From contig CAMAMZ010000037.1 in the NCBI GenBank assembly GCA_945837185.1, forward strand, positions 1 through 15,531: a stretch of 15,531 nucleotides of DNA. Reading direction: 5' to 3'. Of the stretch, positions 14,927 through 15,531 are shown in pieces (the stretch's first letter is position 1; the number at the start of each line of letters is the position of its first letter). Position numbers and translations under genes: made by a program. Source of the DNA: an uncultured Bacteroidales bacterium (GTDB lineage: Bacteria > Bacteroidota > Bacteroidia > Bacteroidales > Bacteroidaceae). Below the pieces are notes generated by a model. That model saw only the letters and a list, made by a program, of their open reading frames with translations, ran no database searches and had not been told where the DNA came from.

Positions 14927-15511
14927 TTATTGATAAAACGATTCCACCATGGTTTCTATAGCAGCAGGCACCATCCCTCGAATGGATGCGCCTTGCTTGA
15001 CGAGACTGCGGATAAGGGTGCTGCTCACAGGGTAGCGTGTGGTAGTTACCAGCGTAACGCCAGGCGGCAACGATTCTGATTGCAGCGGGTATCCTTCCCT
15101 GGGATAAATGGCAATGGCATAGTGGTCGAGAATCGATTGCCAATGTGCCCATTTATGAAACGACAGCCAATTGTCGGCCCCAATGAGAAGGGTGAAACGA
15201 TAGGTAGGATAGTGTTGGGAGAGGTGCTGCAAGGTGTTCCACATATAGGAGGGACGAGGCAGGTGAAACTCCACGTCGCAAGCACGCAGTCTGGGTTCTG
15301 TGGCAAGAGCCGTTTCTGTCAGTAACCATCGCTGTTTGTCGGACAAGAGGTCGTCAGCCTGTTGCTTGAAAGGATTCAGCGGAGAAACCACAAACCACAC
15401 CTCATCCAACTGTTGTTGGACAAGCAGTTGTTTGGCCAGTTCTATGTGCCCATAATGAATGGGGTTGAACGAACCGCCGAAGATGCCGATAGAGGTGGTG
15501 CGGGTTGTCAT
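14927..15511 (-). CDS. nadD: Nicotinate-nucleotide adenylyltransferase
   Basis: The 194-residue protein shows the nucleotidyltransferase signature GGSFNPIHYGH (12-22), the SYMWNTL segment (88-94) in the place of the family's SYTxDTL, and VSSTLIR (162-168) in the place of ISSTxIR. These fix it as NadD, which joins nicotinate mononucleotide and ATP to give deamido-NAD in the cytoplasm, an essential step of NAD synthesis. Length is normal. It is the first visible gene of the minus-strand run and precedes the EptA-like gene by eight bases, so the envelope genes may be transcribed from the promoter of this housekeeping gene, which lies outside the window. Confidence 0.96.
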   Translation of the reverse strand: MTTRTTSIGIFGGSFNPIHYGHIELAKQLLVQQQLDEVWFVVSPLNPFKQQADDLLSDKQRWLLTETALATEPRLRACDVEFHLPRPSYMWNTLQHLSQHYPTYRFTLLIGADNWLSFHKWAHWQSILDHYAIAIYPREGYPLQSESLPPGVTLVTTTRYPVSSTLIRSLVKQGASIRGMVPAAIETMVESFYQ

Positions 15512-15513
15512 GA

Positions 15514-15531
15514 CTATTCAATCGGGTAAGC
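15514..15531 (-). CDS. Possible 3' end of the gene upstream of nadD (partial)
   Basis: On the minus strand the last 18 bases read as five codons (AYPIE) followed by TAG at 15514-15516, two bases before the nadD ATG. This spacing suits an overlapping or abutting upstream gene. In Bacteroidota a guanylate kinase gene often precedes nadD, but five residues are far too few to identify it. Confidence 0.25.
   Translation of the reverse strand, partial: AYPIE

Noticed and set aside
14919..15152. Upstream extension of the EptA-like reading frame
   Set aside because: The extra 78 residues overlap nadD and are rich in Cys, His and Arg, unlike an N-terminal membrane anchor. The ATG at 14918 sits correctly after the nadD stop.

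Overview
The window is a chromosomal segment from a member of the Bacteroidota, most likely a Prevotella/Bacteroides-type organism. Three things point there: promoters of the -33 TTTG / -7 TAnnTTTG class with A-rich leaders and no clear Shine-Dalgarno sequence, the mix of protein families, and a base composition that looks close to half G+C by eye. All genes run on the minus strand except one. I see no tRNA, rRNA, CRISPR array, insertion sequence or phage gene.

Left part (1-3749, minus strand): an exported calcineurin-like phosphoesterase with its own well-formed promoter, a DUF389 multi-spanning membrane protein with a coiled-coil tail, and a BASS-family (bile acid:sodium symporter-like) transporter. 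A compact divergent promoter region (about 3750-3842) separates these from the single plus-strand gene, an exported GH78-like (alpha-L-rhamnosidase family) glycoside hydrolase at 3843-6119. That gene runs 28 bp into the end of the last minus-strand gene of the right-hand cluster.

Right part (6092-15511, minus strand): nine genes packed head to tail, mostly overlapping or a few bases apart. In transcription order they are nadD (NAD synthesis), an EptA-like phosphoethanolamine transferase, two acyltransferase-3 membrane proteins, a UbiA-family polyprenyl-phosphate phosphoribosyltransferase (DPPR-synthase type), a HAD-IB phosphatase, a GtrA-family small membrane protein, and two tandem paralogous polytopic membrane proteins of no known function (possibly what is catalogued as DUF6080).

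Reading the right part as one system: UbiA would place 5-phosphoribose on a polyprenyl phosphate, the HAD enzyme would remove the 5-phosphate, GtrA would help the lipid-linked pentose cross the membrane, and the two paralogues, which have a GT-C-like layout with an acidic first outer loop, would be the pentosyltransferases. The EptA-like and acyltransferase proteins would add phosphoethanolamine and acyl groups to the same or a related envelope glycan. The first three steps follow from known families. The transferase role of the paralogues and the identity of the acceptor are inference. The DprE1/DprE2 oxidoreductases that make arabinose from ribose in mycobacteria are not in the window, so the sugar could be ribose, or arabinose if they lie elsewhere.
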